Assembly (NCBI GenBank): GCA_964607765.1
Contig: CAZSNT010000034.1
Coordinates: 1-64,000 of the forward strand
From: CAZSNT01 sp964607765
Lineage (GTDB): Bacteria; Verrucomicrobiota; Lentisphaeria; Oligosphaerales; JABHEG01
Length of the DNA stretch: 64,000 nt
Reading direction: 5' to 3'
In this document: piece after piece, positions 27,126 to 35,345 of the stretch
Layout: each line of letters begins with the position of its first letter
Position numbering within the stretch: the stretch's first letter is position 1
The notes under the pieces: model-generated
Databases searched by the model: none
What the model was told of the DNA's origin: nothing
The model's input: only the letters and a program-made list of their open reading frames with translations
Made by a program: the position numbers and the translations under genes

Positions 27126-28349
27126 ATGCAAACGACACCCAAAGGACTCCGCCTCCACATTGCCCTGTTCGGGCGCCGCAACGTCGGCAAGTCCTCGCTG
27201 CTGAACGCGCTCACGCGGCAGCGTGTGTCGATCGTCTCCGATGTGGCCGGCACCACGACAGATCCGGTCGAGAAGCCCATGGAACTGCTCCCGATCGGGC
27301 CGGTCCTGTTCATTGACACAGCCGGGGTTGATGACGTGGGCACGCTCGGCGAGGAGCGTGTGCGCAGCACGCACAAGGTGTTCGACCGGGCCGACGTCGG
27401 GATCATCGTGACAGACGCGCAGCAGTGGGGCGCGTTCGAGGAACAGCTTCTGGCGCGATTGCAGCAGCGTGGAACGCCGGTCATTGCGGTGTTCAACAAG
27501 AGTGATCTGGGCACGACTCCGGACAGCATCGTAGCGGAGCTGGCGGGGCAGGACGTTCAGACCGTGGCCACGGTCGCTTCGAAGCAGCAGGGCATTCTGG
27601 AACTCCGTGAAGCGTTGGTCCGGGTCGTGCCCGACGATTTTCTGAAGCCGCCGTCGCTTCTCGGCGACCTCGTGCCGCCCGGCGAGCTGGCAGTGTTCGT
27701 GGTGCCGATCGACCTGGAAGCGCCGAAAGGACGGCTGATCCTGCCGCAGGTCCAGGCCATTCGCGACATCCTCGACAACGATGCCTGCTGCATGGTGGTG
27801 AAGGAACGTGAACTGCGCATGGCGTTGGAGCGGCTGACCGTGCCGCCGGCGCTGGTCGTGACCGATTCCCAGGCGTTCCTCAAGGTCGCCGCGGACGTGC
27901 CGGTCGGCGTGCCCATGTCCTCGTTCTCCATTCTCTTCGCCCGGGCACGCGGAGACCTGACCGAATTTGTCGGCGGTGCGCTGTCCATCGAGTCGCTGGA
28001 GTCGGGCGACCGCATACTGGTGGCGGAGGCCTGTACGCACCACCCGATCGGGGAAGACATCGGGCGCGTCAAGATCCCGCGCTGGCTGCGACAGTACACC
28101 GGATGCCGGCTGTCCTTCACACACGTGCAGGGGCACGACTTTCCGGGAGACCTGGCCGACTACAAGCTCGTGGTGCACTGTGCGTCGTGCGTGCTCAACC
28201 GTCGCGAGGTGTTGTCGCGGATTCTCCGGTGCCGGCGCGCGGGTGTTCCCATCACCAATTACGGCACCGCGATCGCCTACTCGCTCGGCATCTTCGAGCG
28301 AGCACTCGAGCCGTTCCCCTGCGCGTTGGATGTGGTGCGCGAGGGGTAG
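27126..28349 (+). CDS. hydF: [FeFe] hydrogenase maturase HydF, GTPase scaffold
   Basis: The protein has 407 residues. The P-loop is at G16-RRNVGKSS, then the G2/G3 region (DVAGTTTDPVEK, DTAGVDDVG) and FNKSD. The C-terminal cluster-binding domain has C-T-H-H near residue 302 and the H-C-A-S-C motif near 352, matching the HydF CxH...HCxxC pattern. HydF carries the [2Fe] precursor and delivers it to the hydrogenase. It is the last gene of the hydE-hydG-aspA-hydF run. Confidence 0.95.
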   Translation: MQTTPKGLRLHIALFGRRNVGKSSLLNALTRQRVSIVSDVAGTTTDPVEKPMELLPIGPVLFIDTAGVDDVGTLGEERVRSTHKVFDRADVGIIVTDAQQWGAFEEQLLARLQQRGTPVIAVFNKSDLGTTPDSIVAELAGQDVQTVATVASKQQGILELREALVRVVPDDFLKPPSLLGDLVPPGELAVFVVPIDLEAPKGRLILPQVQAIRDILDNDACCMVVKERELRMALERLTVPPALVVTDSQAFLKVAADVPVGVPMSSFSILFARARGDLTEFVGGALSIESLESGDRILVAEACTHHPIGEDIGRVKIPRWLRQYTGCRLSFTHVQGHDFPGDLADYKLVVHCASCVLNRREVLSRILRCRRAGVPITNYGTAIAYSLGIFERALEPFPCALDVVREG

Positions 28350-28440
28350 CGTGGGCCTGGGGGGAGGGATCAGGGCGGCTTCTCGCTTGCGTCCTCGCCC
28401 TTCGGCTACGCCGTGACAAGTCGCTCGCGTCACCGGTCAG

Positions 28441-28500
28441 TTCGGCGATTGCGCTCGGCAGCTGTCGATTGCATCCGGTCGCTGTCGCGCTTGCTCTTCC
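28441..28500. repeat. Dispersed element, copy 1 of 2
   Basis: The core CGGCAGCTGTCGATTGCATC and the following GCTGTCG..TTGCTCTTCC match, in reverse complement, a stretch at about 39131-39180. Roughly 45 bases align with a few substitutions. Both copies are in gene-free DNA. Confidence 0.7.
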
Positions 28501-28655
28501 CCGCTCACCCCCCCCTCGCCCTCGCCACGCAGTACAGTTTTGTCGCAAACGCCGCATTGTGATACATTTATGTTTTATCTTGCCTCCTGCTGGATGGGTG
28601 GCCAGGCGATTCGTAACTGGCTCGCCACCATCCTGTTGAAGCATCGCCGGCGATG

Positions 28656-28671
28656 TTGGCACGATCATTGC
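28656..28671 (+). promoter_or_regulatory. Sigma-54 promoter of glutamine synthetase
   Basis: TTGGCACGATCATTGC is an essentially perfect -24/-12 element: GG at 28658-28659 and GC at 28670-28671, twelve bases apart. Transcription would start near 28683, giving a leader of about 60 bases before the ATG at 28743. It implies control by an enhancer-binding activator, most likely nitrogen-responsive. Confidence 0.8.
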
Positions 28672-28742
28672 GAGTGCGCTGCAATTCAATCAAGGTGAAC
28701 TGCTCTGTCGATAATCCAGGCACATCAGCAGGAGGCAATGAG

Positions 28743-30833
28743 ATGAGTGACACGAAAGAGCATGATCTGACTCGAGTCTACGGTGAGAACCTGTTCAGTC
28801 TGAAGACGATGCGTGACTATCTGTCGGAGAACGCGTACACGTCGCTGAGCGCGACCATCAATACGGGGTCGAGCTTGGACGCGAGTATTGCCGACGAGGT
28901 CGCGGAAGCGATGAAGACGTGGGCATTGGAGAAGGGCGCGACCCACTTCACGCACTGGTTCCAGCCGCTCACGGGCTCGACTGCCGAGAAGCACGACTCG
29001 TTTGTGACTCCCGACTTCACCGGCGGGGCCATTCTGAAATTCTCGGGTCAGGAGCTGATACAGGGCGAGCCGGATGCCTCGAGTTTCCCGTCCGGCGGTC
29101 TGCGCGCCACGTTCGAGGCGCGCGGCTACACGGCCTGGGATCCGACCAGCCCGGCGTTCATCAAAGAGAGCAGCAACGGCGCGACGCTGTGTATCCCGAC
29201 CGTGTTCTGCGGCTACCACGGCGAGGCGCTGGACAAGAAGGCGCCGCTGATGCGTTCGATGAAGGCGCTCTCCGACCAGGTTTGCCGCCTCGGTGCGTTC
29301 TTCGGCATCGACTCTGAAGGCAAACGCGCCTACGCAACGCTGGGGCCGGAGCAGGAGTATTTCCTGGTCGACGCTGACCTTTACGAGCAGCGTCTGGACC
29401 TGATCCAGACGGGACGTACGCTCTTTGGCCGCACCCCTGCCAAGCACCAGCAGATGGACGACCACTACTTCGGCGCCATCAAGACGCGGGTGGTGGAGTT
29501 CATGTCGGATCTGGATCGTGAGCTGTGGCGTCTGGGCGTGCCGGCCCGTACACGACACAACGAGGTGTGTCCGGCGCAGTTCGAGATCGCTCCGATGTTC
29601 GAGGAACTGAATCTGGCTGTTGACCACAACATGATCATGATGGAGACGCTTCGCAGCGTTGCCGAGCAGCACGGTTTTGTCTGCCTGCTCCACGAGAAAC
29701 CCTACGCGGGTGTGAACGGGTCCGGCAAGCACAACAACTGGGCGGTCTGCGGCCCGGACGGCAAGAACTGGCTGACCCCGGGCGACAACCCGCACGAGAA
29801 CGCGAAGTTCCTGACCATGATCTGCGCGCTGATGAAGGCTGTCGATACGCATGCGGGCCTGTTGCGCGCCGCGGTTGCCTCGGCGGGGAACGACCACCGG
29901 CTGGGTGCTAACGAAGCGCCGCCCGCGATCCTGTCCATCTTCCTCGGCGAACAGTTGTTCGACGTTATCGAGCAGCTCGAGCAGGGCCGAGCGGAACGCT
30001 CCAAGGACGGCGGCACGATCGAGATCGGTGTGGACTCGCTGCCGCCGCTGCCGCGCGATGCCACGGACCGGAACCGCACGTCGCCCTTCGCTTTTACCGG
30101 CAACAAGTTCGAGTTCCGCGCGGTCGGGTCGAGCCACAGTTGTGCGGGCGCGAACGTCGTACTGAACACGATCGTGGCGGAAGCGCTCGACGAGATCTGC
30201 ACGCAGCTCGATGCCGCGGCCGCCGCGGGGACCGACTTCAACGAGGCTCTGCAGGGCATCCTCCAGGCGTTGGTCCGGAAGCACAAGCGTATCCTGTTCA
30301 ACGGCGACAACTACACCGACGACTGGAAGGTGGAAGCGGCAAGCCGTGGGCTGCCGGCACTGACGACCACGCCGGAGGCGCTCCCGGAGATCATCTCCGA
30401 GCAGGCGATCGCCACGTTCGGGAACTACAATGTGCTGTCCGAGAAGGAGCTGAAGTCGCGTTACGAAGTCTATCAGGGCGCCTACGACGAGACGATCGAG
30501 ATCGAGGCGGTCTGCGGCTCGACGATTGTCAGGACGATGATCGTGCCAGCGGCAATCGGCTACCGCGACACCCTTGCAGGCAGTATGTTAACGCTGAAGC
30601 AGGCTGGACTTGATGTGAGCGAGACAGCCCTGCTGCTCGAGGAGATGTCGACGAAGACCGAGGCGCTGCTCAAGGCGTCACGTGAGTTGACTTCAGCCAT
30701 CGAGGCGGGGTCAACGGCTGACAGGTTGGCGGCCCTCAACGCGGCTCGGGCGTGCGTGGATGCACTCGAGGCGTTGGTGCCGAGCGACGAATGGGTGTTG
30801 CCGTCCTACACGGAACTGATGTTCATGATGTGA
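28743..30833 (+). CDS. glnN: Glutamine synthetase, type III
   Basis: The protein has 696 residues, the size of type III enzymes (types I and II are about 450 and 370). The ATG at 28743 follows GGAGGC. Type III features include the N-terminal IADEVAEAMKTWALEKGATHFTHW and PLTGSTAEKHDSF stretches, the metal/ATP region TLGPEQEYFLVD, RTRHNEVCPAQFEIAP, GVNGSGKHNNW, and RLGANEAPPAIL. It makes glutamine from glutamate, ammonia and ATP. A sigma-54 promoter precedes it. It is followed 12 bases later by an asparagine-synthetase-like gene, so the pair probably serves nitrogen assimilation. The symbol follows usage for GS-III genes. Confidence 0.94.
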   Translation: MSDTKEHDLTRVYGENLFSLKTMRDYLSENAYTSLSATINTGSSLDASIADEVAEAMKTWALEKGATHFTHWFQPLTGSTAEKHDSFVTPDFTGGAILKFSGQELIQGEPDASSFPSGGLRATFEARGYTAWDPTSPAFIKESSNGATLCIPTVFCGYHGEALDKKAPLMRSMKALSDQVCRLGAFFGIDSEGKRAYATLGPEQEYFLVDADLYEQRLDLIQTGRTLFGRTPAKHQQMDDHYFGAIKTRVVEFMSDLDRELWRLGVPARTRHNEVCPAQFEIAPMFEELNLAVDHNMIMMETLRSVAEQHGFVCLLHEKPYAGVNGSGKHNNWAVCGPDGKNWLTPGDNPHENAKFLTMICALMKAVDTHAGLLRAAVASAGNDHRLGANEAPPAILSIFLGEQLFDVIEQLEQGRAERSKDGGTIEIGVDSLPPLPRDATDRNRTSPFAFTGNKFEFRAVGSSHSCAGANVVLNTIVAEALDEICTQLDAAAAAGTDFNEALQGILQALVRKHKRILFNGDNYTDDWKVEAASRGLPALTTTPEALPEIISEQAIATFGNYNVLSEKELKSRYEVYQGAYDETIEIEAVCGSTIVRTMIVPAAIGYRDTLAGSMLTLKQAGLDVSETALLLEEMSTKTEALLKASRELTSAIEAGSTADRLAALNAARACVDALEALVPSDEWVLPSYTELMFMM

Positions 30834-30845
30834 GAGGAATGATTG

Positions 30846-31895
30846 ATGACTGTTGAAACGATATCGCCCCTTGATCTTGGCATCCAGAGGATCGAGCCGG
30901 TCGACCTGGACAACGCCGACGTCAAGGCCGCCATGGATCAGGCCAGGAAGGCAATCGCCAACCCGCGGTTGCAGCAGATCCTGGAGGTCCGCACGGCCGT
31001 GCAGCAGTTCCTGTGTGCGGAACTCGTCTCGAACGGGTACGTGCACCCACCGATCTACATGCTTGCGGGCTGCACGGATCCGCTGAACCATCTGACCTAC
31101 CCGGCGCGCGTCAACTACTACGGCGAAGAGATTTCCGTGACCCAGTCTCTGATCCTGCAGAAGATGCTCATGGTCATGCTGTCGCCGGTCGGCAAGGTGT
31201 TCTGGGCATCCCCGAACATCCGCATGGAGATGAAAGTCGACCACAAGCACTACAAGTACACCACCGAGTTCATGCAGGTCGACTTCGAGAAGCGTAATGC
31301 CACCTACGACGAGATGCTCGAGACGCTCTCCGACATGGTACGCGGGCTCTACGCGCACCTGAACGAGAACCATGGCGAGACGCTCGAAGAGATTCGCGGG
31401 GATCTCCTGCCCGAGATTCCGGGCCGCCTTCCTGTTTTCGATGCGGCCGCGACCAAGCGCGAGCAGGACTTGGCCGACGACGATGCCGTGGAGCATTGGG
31501 CCGGCACGCAGACCGGCGGTAAGCCGTTCATGGTAGTGAACCTGAAACGGGAAGCCTACGACTGCTACGACGACGAACTTGGGCGTTTCCTCAACTACGA
31601 CGTGGTGCTGCCGCCCTGCGCGAACAACCCGAACCCGGTCGAGTGCCTGTCTGGCGCGGAGCGGACCCGTTCCATCCCGGATCTCGAACAGCGCATGGTC
31701 GATCTGGGGTATCCGCTGGAGTACTTCGCACCGTTTTTCGACTTGTTCGAGTCGCTGGACACGGGCGGCGGGAAGATCTCCTGTGCGGGCGCGGGCTTCG
31801 GCATCGAGCGCCTTACCTACGGCATCCTCGGGCTGCCGGCTGTGCACGAGGTGTACCCGTTCCCCAGGATGGCAGAGGCGAAGATCGGTATCTGA
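30846..31895 (+). CDS. Asparagine-synthetase-related class II aaRS paralogue (AS-AR type)
   Basis: The protein has 349 residues; the ATG at 30846 has a GAGG site, with a TTG one codon earlier. The class II synthetase core is visible: RVNYYGEEISVTQSLILQKM, motif-2-like VFWASPNIRMEM, and motif 3 CAGAGFGIERLTYGILGLP. There is no N-terminal anticodon-binding domain, so it is not a full AsnRS. The closest described type is the archaeal AsnRS-derived asparagine synthetase, which amidates free aspartate. It directly follows GS-III and probably shares its sigma-54 promoter, which fits ammonia assimilation into asparagine. The enzymatic role is inferred; another amino-acid ligase is possible. Confidence 0.75.
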   Translation: MTVETISPLDLGIQRIEPVDLDNADVKAAMDQARKAIANPRLQQILEVRTAVQQFLCAELVSNGYVHPPIYMLAGCTDPLNHLTYPARVNYYGEEISVTQSLILQKMLMVMLSPVGKVFWASPNIRMEMKVDHKHYKYTTEFMQVDFEKRNATYDEMLETLSDMVRGLYAHLNENHGETLEEIRGDLLPEIPGRLPVFDAAATKREQDLADDDAVEHWAGTQTGGKPFMVVNLKREAYDCYDDELGRFLNYDVVLPPCANNPNPVECLSGAERTRSIPDLEQRMVDLGYPLEYFAPFFDLFESLDTGGGKISCAGAGFGIERLTYGILGLPAVHEVYPFPRMAEAKIGI

Positions 31896-32123
31896 CCGCC
31901 TGCGGTCGTCGCGCCGAGAGGCTTGGCGGCGGGACTGCCCCGAACGGCGTAGTTAAGCCGTGGAACGACCCCCACGTCCTTGTGCCGTGGGTGATCGCGC
32001 CACGGTTTGTCTTGACGCTGCTCCAGGCCGCCCCAGCCCCGTGAGAGTTGCGCGATTGCTCTGGAATTCCCGCGCCCGCGTTCCATATTTTGTGCTGAAC
32101 TTTCAGTCACAAGGAGACTTACC
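31896..32123. other. Gap before fucI with dispersed hairpin element, copy 2
   Basis: A short GACCGCCTGCGGTC hairpin follows the previous stop. At about 31954-31995 lies a relative of the 15.5-kb element: GACCCCCACGTCCTTGTGCC then GTGGGTGA. Its arms CCCACG/CGTGGG can pair. No gene is supported. Confidence 0.5.
32090..32112. promoter_or_regulatory. Palindrome overlapping the fucI ribosome site
   Basis: TTGTGCTGAA, a CT centre and TTCAGTCACAA form a near-perfect inverted repeat (one extra base in the right arm). It sits just after an AT-rich CATATTTT and runs into the AAGGAG site of fucI. It could be an operator for a sugar-responsive repressor or an mRNA hairpin hiding the ribosome site. Confidence 0.35.
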
Positions 32124-33935
32124 ATGGCAGAGGCAGCTGCATTTCAGGCGACATCCCCCGTAAACCGGCTCCGTGGCGGCCTTCCGAAGATCGGCATCCG
32201 CCCGACCATTGACGGACGTCTCGGCGGCGTGCGTGAATCCCTCGAAGACCAGACGATGAACATGGCCAAACGTGCGGCCGAGTTCCTGTCCGCCAACCTC
32301 CGGCACGCGTGCGGCCTGCCGGTGGAGTGCGTGATCGCCGATTCGTGCATCGGCGGCGTCGCCGAAGCAGCCGCCTGCGCCGAGCAGTTCGCCAAGGAAG
32401 GCGTCGGTGTGTCGCTGACTGTCACGCCGGCCTGGTGCTATGGCTCCGAGACCATGGATATGGACCCGGTCATGCCCAAGGCCGTCTGGGGGTTCAATGG
32501 AACCGAGCGTCCCGGCGCCGTCTACCTGGCTGCTGTTCTGGCTGCCCACAGCCAGAAGGGCGTGCCGGCGTTCGGTATCTACGGCCGGGATGTTCAGGAA
32601 GCGTCGGACACGACGATTCCGGAGGACGTCCAAGTCAAGCTCCTGCGCTTCGCCCGGGCCGGACTCGCCGCGGCGCGGATGCGTGGCAAGTCCTATCTGT
32701 CGATGGGCAGTGTGTCCATGGGGATCGCGGGCTCGATCGTCAACCACGACCTCTTCGAGGAACACCTCGGCATGCGCGTGGAGTGTGTTGACATGAGCGA
32801 GTTCATTCGCCGGTTCGATCGCGGCATCTATGACAAGGCCGAATTCGAACGGGCGCTGGCCTGGGTGAAGGCTAACTGCGTCGAGGGCAAGGATCCCAAC
32901 GATGCCGCCGTCCAGCACTCAGCCGAGCAGAAGGAGCGCTGCTGGGAGTTGTCCGTGAAGATGGCTCTGATTGGGCGCGACCTCATGGTCGGCAACCCGA
33001 ACCTGGTCGCTGCAGGCTTTGGCGAGGAGGCCCTTGGGCACAACGCGATCCTGGGCGGTTTCCAGGGCCAGCGTCACTGGACAGACCACATGCCTAACGG
33101 GGACTTCCTGGAGGCCATGCTCAACTCCTCGTTCGACTGGAACGGCATCCGTCAGCCCTACCTGGTGGCCACTGAAAACGACTGCCTCAACGGTGTGGCC
33201 ATGCTGTTCGGGCATCTGCTCACGAACACCGCACAGGTCTTCGCCGATGTGCGGACCTATTGGAGCCCCGATGCCATTGCCCGGGTCACCGGCAAAATGC
33301 CGACCGGCCTGGCGGAAGGCGGGTTGATCCACCTGATCAACTCCGGCCCGGCCGCTCTGGACGGCACGGGCGAGCAGACGATTGACGGCAAGCCGGCCCT
33401 GAAGCCGTTCTGGGACATCAGCCCCGACGAGGCGGCGGCCTGCATGAATGCCACCCAATTCCGCTACGCTGAGCTTGGTTACTTCTGTGGCGGCGGCTAC
33501 TCCACCGACTTCACCACCCGCGCAGGTATGCCCGTGACCATGACCCGCCTGAACCTGGTCAAAGGCCTGGGCCCGGTCCTCCAGATCGCCGAGGGCTCCA
33601 CAGTCGAGTTGGCCAACGACATGCACGACGCACTCGACACGCGGACCAATCCCACGTGGCCCACCACGTGGTTTGCGCCGCGCCTCACCGGCTCCGGCCC
33701 GTTCAAAGACGTCTACTCCGTCATGAACAATTGGGGCGCTAACCACGGCGCGTTCTGCTACGGGCACGTCGGGGCCGACATCATGGCGCTGGCCTCCATC
33801 CTCCGCATCCCCGTCTGCATGCACAACGTCAACGAAGACGACATCTTCCGGCCCTCCGCCTGGAACGCTTTCGGGATGGACAAGGAAGGGTCGGACTACC
33901 GGGCCTGCCAGGCTTTCGGGCCGCTTTACGGCTGA
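32124..33935 (+). CDS. fucI: L-fucose isomerase
   Basis: The protein has 603 residues, normal for FucI (about 590). An AAGGAG site precedes the ATG. Family landmarks are PKIGIRPTIDGRLGGVRESL at the N-terminus, SYLSMGSVSMGIAGS, the metal-binding LVATENDCLNGVAMLFGH, and NNWGANHGAFCYGHVGADIM followed by LRIPVCMHNVN. The cytoplasmic Mn-dependent enzyme converts L-fucose to L-fuculose, or D-arabinose to D-ribulose. No fuculokinase or aldolase gene is adjacent. The nearby GH43 and sulfatase suggest a role in using fucose-bearing or sulfated glycans, which is inference. Confidence 0.95.
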   Translation: MAEAAAFQATSPVNRLRGGLPKIGIRPTIDGRLGGVRESLEDQTMNMAKRAAEFLSANLRHACGLPVECVIADSCIGGVAEAAACAEQFAKEGVGVSLTVTPAWCYGSETMDMDPVMPKAVWGFNGTERPGAVYLAAVLAAHSQKGVPAFGIYGRDVQEASDTTIPEDVQVKLLRFARAGLAAARMRGKSYLSMGSVSMGIAGSIVNHDLFEEHLGMRVECVDMSEFIRRFDRGIYDKAEFERALAWVKANCVEGKDPNDAAVQHSAEQKERCWELSVKMALIGRDLMVGNPNLVAAGFGEEALGHNAILGGFQGQRHWTDHMPNGDFLEAMLNSSFDWNGIRQPYLVATENDCLNGVAMLFGHLLTNTAQVFADVRTYWSPDAIARVTGKMPTGLAEGGLIHLINSGPAALDGTGEQTIDGKPALKPFWDISPDEAAACMNATQFRYAELGYFCGGGYSTDFTTRAGMPVTMTRLNLVKGLGPVLQIAEGSTVELANDMHDALDTRTNPTWPTTWFAPRLTGSGPFKDVYSVMNNWGANHGAFCYGHVGADIMALASILRIPVCMHNVNEDDIFRPSAWNAFGMDKEGSDYRACQAFGPLYG

Positions 33936-33957
33936 TCCCGCTGTAACCCCAGACCAC

Positions 33958-33998
33958 CAACGGCAGCGCTCGCTTCACGCGGCGCTGCCGTTTTTCTT
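33958..33998 (+). terminator. Rho-independent terminator after fucI
   Basis: The stem ACGGCAGCGC / GCGCTGCCGT with a 12-base loop is followed directly by TTTTTCTT. It ends the fucI transcript. The opposite strand lacks a T-run, so it is not clearly bidirectional. Confidence 0.88.
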
Positions 33999-34047
33999 GC
34001 CGGTTGATGCCGTCGCACGCCAACGAGCCCCAGCCGGAGTTCCGCTG

Positions 34048-34386
34048 TCAGGCGAAGGCAGCGCACCGTATGCAGGTCGTGCTTTCCGGCATGGCCATGA
34101 TCCGGGCGGGTTGGATGGGCTGGCTGCAGAACTCGCAGTGTCCGAATTCCGGCGTATCAATGTGCTGGAGCACGTATTCCAGCTTGGCGAGCCGATCTTT
34201 GGCGCGCTGCAGCGTCGCTTCGTTGACTTGCTTGTCGTACATGGCGCCCATGCGGCTGATCCGGCCGATGGCGTTGTCCGGTGCGATGGGGCCGCTGTCG
34301 CGCTGCTGCGCGGCTATCGCCTGGCGCGTCTCCTCGATCTTGACGGTAATGGCAGCCTTCATCTCAGCGCGTTGTTCTGCGTTCAT
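34048..34386 (-). CDS. DksA/TraR-family C4 zinc-finger protein
   Basis: The protein has 112 residues. A helical coiled-coil region (about 1-75, containing RISRMGAMYDKQVNEATLQR) leads to the zinc finger C-E-F-C...C-I-R-C with 17 residues between the pairs. DksA-type proteins enter the RNA polymerase secondary channel and tune transcription, often with ppGpp. It is smaller than DksA (about 150 residues) and lacks the full coiled-coil tip DxxDxA, so it is closer to the TraR/YocK-like group. It is monocistronic and convergent with fucI. Confidence 0.85.
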   Translation of the reverse strand: MNAEQRAEMKAAITVKIEETRQAIAAQQRDSGPIAPDNAIGRISRMGAMYDKQVNEATLQRAKDRLAKLEYVLQHIDTPEFGHCEFCSQPIQPARIMAMPESTTCIRCAAFA

Positions 34387-34573
34387 GGGCGAACCGCTCA
34401 GGTGTTGAACATGGTGGTGACTCGGGCAGGAACCGTACAGCCGGGCACCGGGGAATACAATGCCCCGATGGAGCGTGTGGCGGTTTGTAGTGGCCCTTCG
34501 CTGTCAGTGTCGTTGGGGGCACGCGACCGCGGAGCGGCGCGCTACGACGGGAACGCCTGGCAGCTTGGCAGCG

Positions 34574-34600
34574 TTGACAAAACGGGAACAAATGTATACC
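34574..34600 (+). promoter_or_regulatory. Possible promoter of the toxin-antitoxin pair
   Basis: A consensus TTGACA at 34574-34579 is followed 15 bases later by TATACC at 34595-34600. The spacing is short, so the -10 assignment is uncertain. Confidence 0.35.
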
Positions 34601-34644
34601 GTTATGTAGTGCGTTTCTGCTGAACCGTAACCGGGATGCGATCA

Positions 34645-34935
34645 ATGAAGTTCGTCAGCGTACGGGATTTCCGAAACCAGACTGCCAGAATCCGCAAGGA
34701 ACTGCAGGCAGAGCACGAAGTGGTCGTTACATCCAACGGCAAGCCCGTCGCCATTCTGGCCGAGGTGGACGAGGAGAGCCTGGAGGAACGCCTCCGTGCG
34801 CTGCGGCGCGAGCGTGTGCAGCGGATGCTCAGCCGCACCCGGGCGCGGGCCAGAAGCGCGGGGTTGGCCGAGATGAGCATGGATGAGATCAACGCCGAAA
34901 TCCATGCAGCGCGGAGCGAACGGGGCGGGGCGTGA
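34645..34935 (+). CDS. Phd/YefM-type antitoxin
   Basis: The ATG at 34645 gives 96 residues; an in-frame ATG at 34636 is an alternative. The N-terminal 55 residues match the Phd/YefM DNA-binding fold: KFVSVRDFRNQTARIRKEL, then VVVTSNGKPVAILAEVDEE. The C-terminal basic and acidic tail (residues 60-96) would wrap the toxin. The last codons overlap the start of the PIN gene (GTGA), the usual toxin-antitoxin arrangement. These proteins neutralise the toxin and repress their own promoter. Confidence 0.85.
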   Translation: MKFVSVRDFRNQTARIRKELQAEHEVVVTSNGKPVAILAEVDEESLEERLRALRRERVQRMLSRTRARARSAGLAEMSMDEINAEIHAARSERGGA

Positions 34936-35345
34936 GGGTCGTCATCGACACCAATGTGCTTGTGTCGGGCCTGCTGACGTCTCACGGCCCGTGCGGACAG
35001 ATTGTGCAGCTGGCCCTGGACGAGCAGGTGAACTGGCAGGTCGATCACCGCATTCTACGTGAGTATAGGCAGGTTCTCTCCCGGCCGAAGTTCCAGATGC
35101 TGGCGTGTGACGTGTCCGAGGTGTGCGCCACTGTCGAGGCCTGCAGCGAGTTCGTGATTGCGCTGCCCTTGCGCGCAGAACTGCCTGACTTGTCGGACCG
35201 GCCCTTCCTGGAGGTCGCCCACGCTGCGGGGGCCGTGCTCGTGACGGGGAATCTGCGTCACTTTCCGCCTGACTGTCGGGGCGCCGTACGTGTGTTCTCG
35301 CCCCGGGAGTTTCTTGACTACCTTGCCTCTTCCTCGTCGCCGTAG
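34932..35345 (+). CDS. PIN-domain toxin (COG1569-type)
   Basis: The protein has 137 residues and starts at a GTG overlapping the antitoxin stop. PIN nuclease landmarks are VVIDTNVLVSGLL with the first metal-binding Asp, the REYRQVLSRPKF helix with the Glu, and LSDRPFLEVAHAAGAVLVTGN near the end. The last position is N rather than D (VTGN), common in this subfamily. PIN toxins cleave RNA. The 3' end overlaps the convergent GH43 gene by 28 bases. Confidence 0.87.
   Translation: MRVVIDTNVLVSGLLTSHGPCGQIVQLALDEQVNWQVDHRILREYRQVLSRPKFQMLACDVSEVCATVEACSEFVIALPLRAELPDLSDRPFLEVAHAAGAVLVTGNLRHFPPDCRGAVRVFSPREFLDYLASSSSP

Larger units (their letters stand above)
28350..28742. other. Long regulatory gap between hydF and glutamine synthetase
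   Basis: No gene is supported here. The gap holds a 60-bp dispersed element (28441-28500) also found inverted at 39.1 kb, a C-rich run near 28508, a hairpin (GGTGGC...GCCACC, 28597-28629) and the sigma-54 promoter of the next gene. The hairpin or the AT-rich stretch near 28556-28580 could be part of an activator site; no NtrC consensus was recognised. Confidence 0.5.

Noticed and set aside
28653..28742. N-terminal extension of glutamine synthetase
   Set aside because: The extended start lies within the sigma-54 promoter, and a good ribosome site precedes the ATG at 28743.
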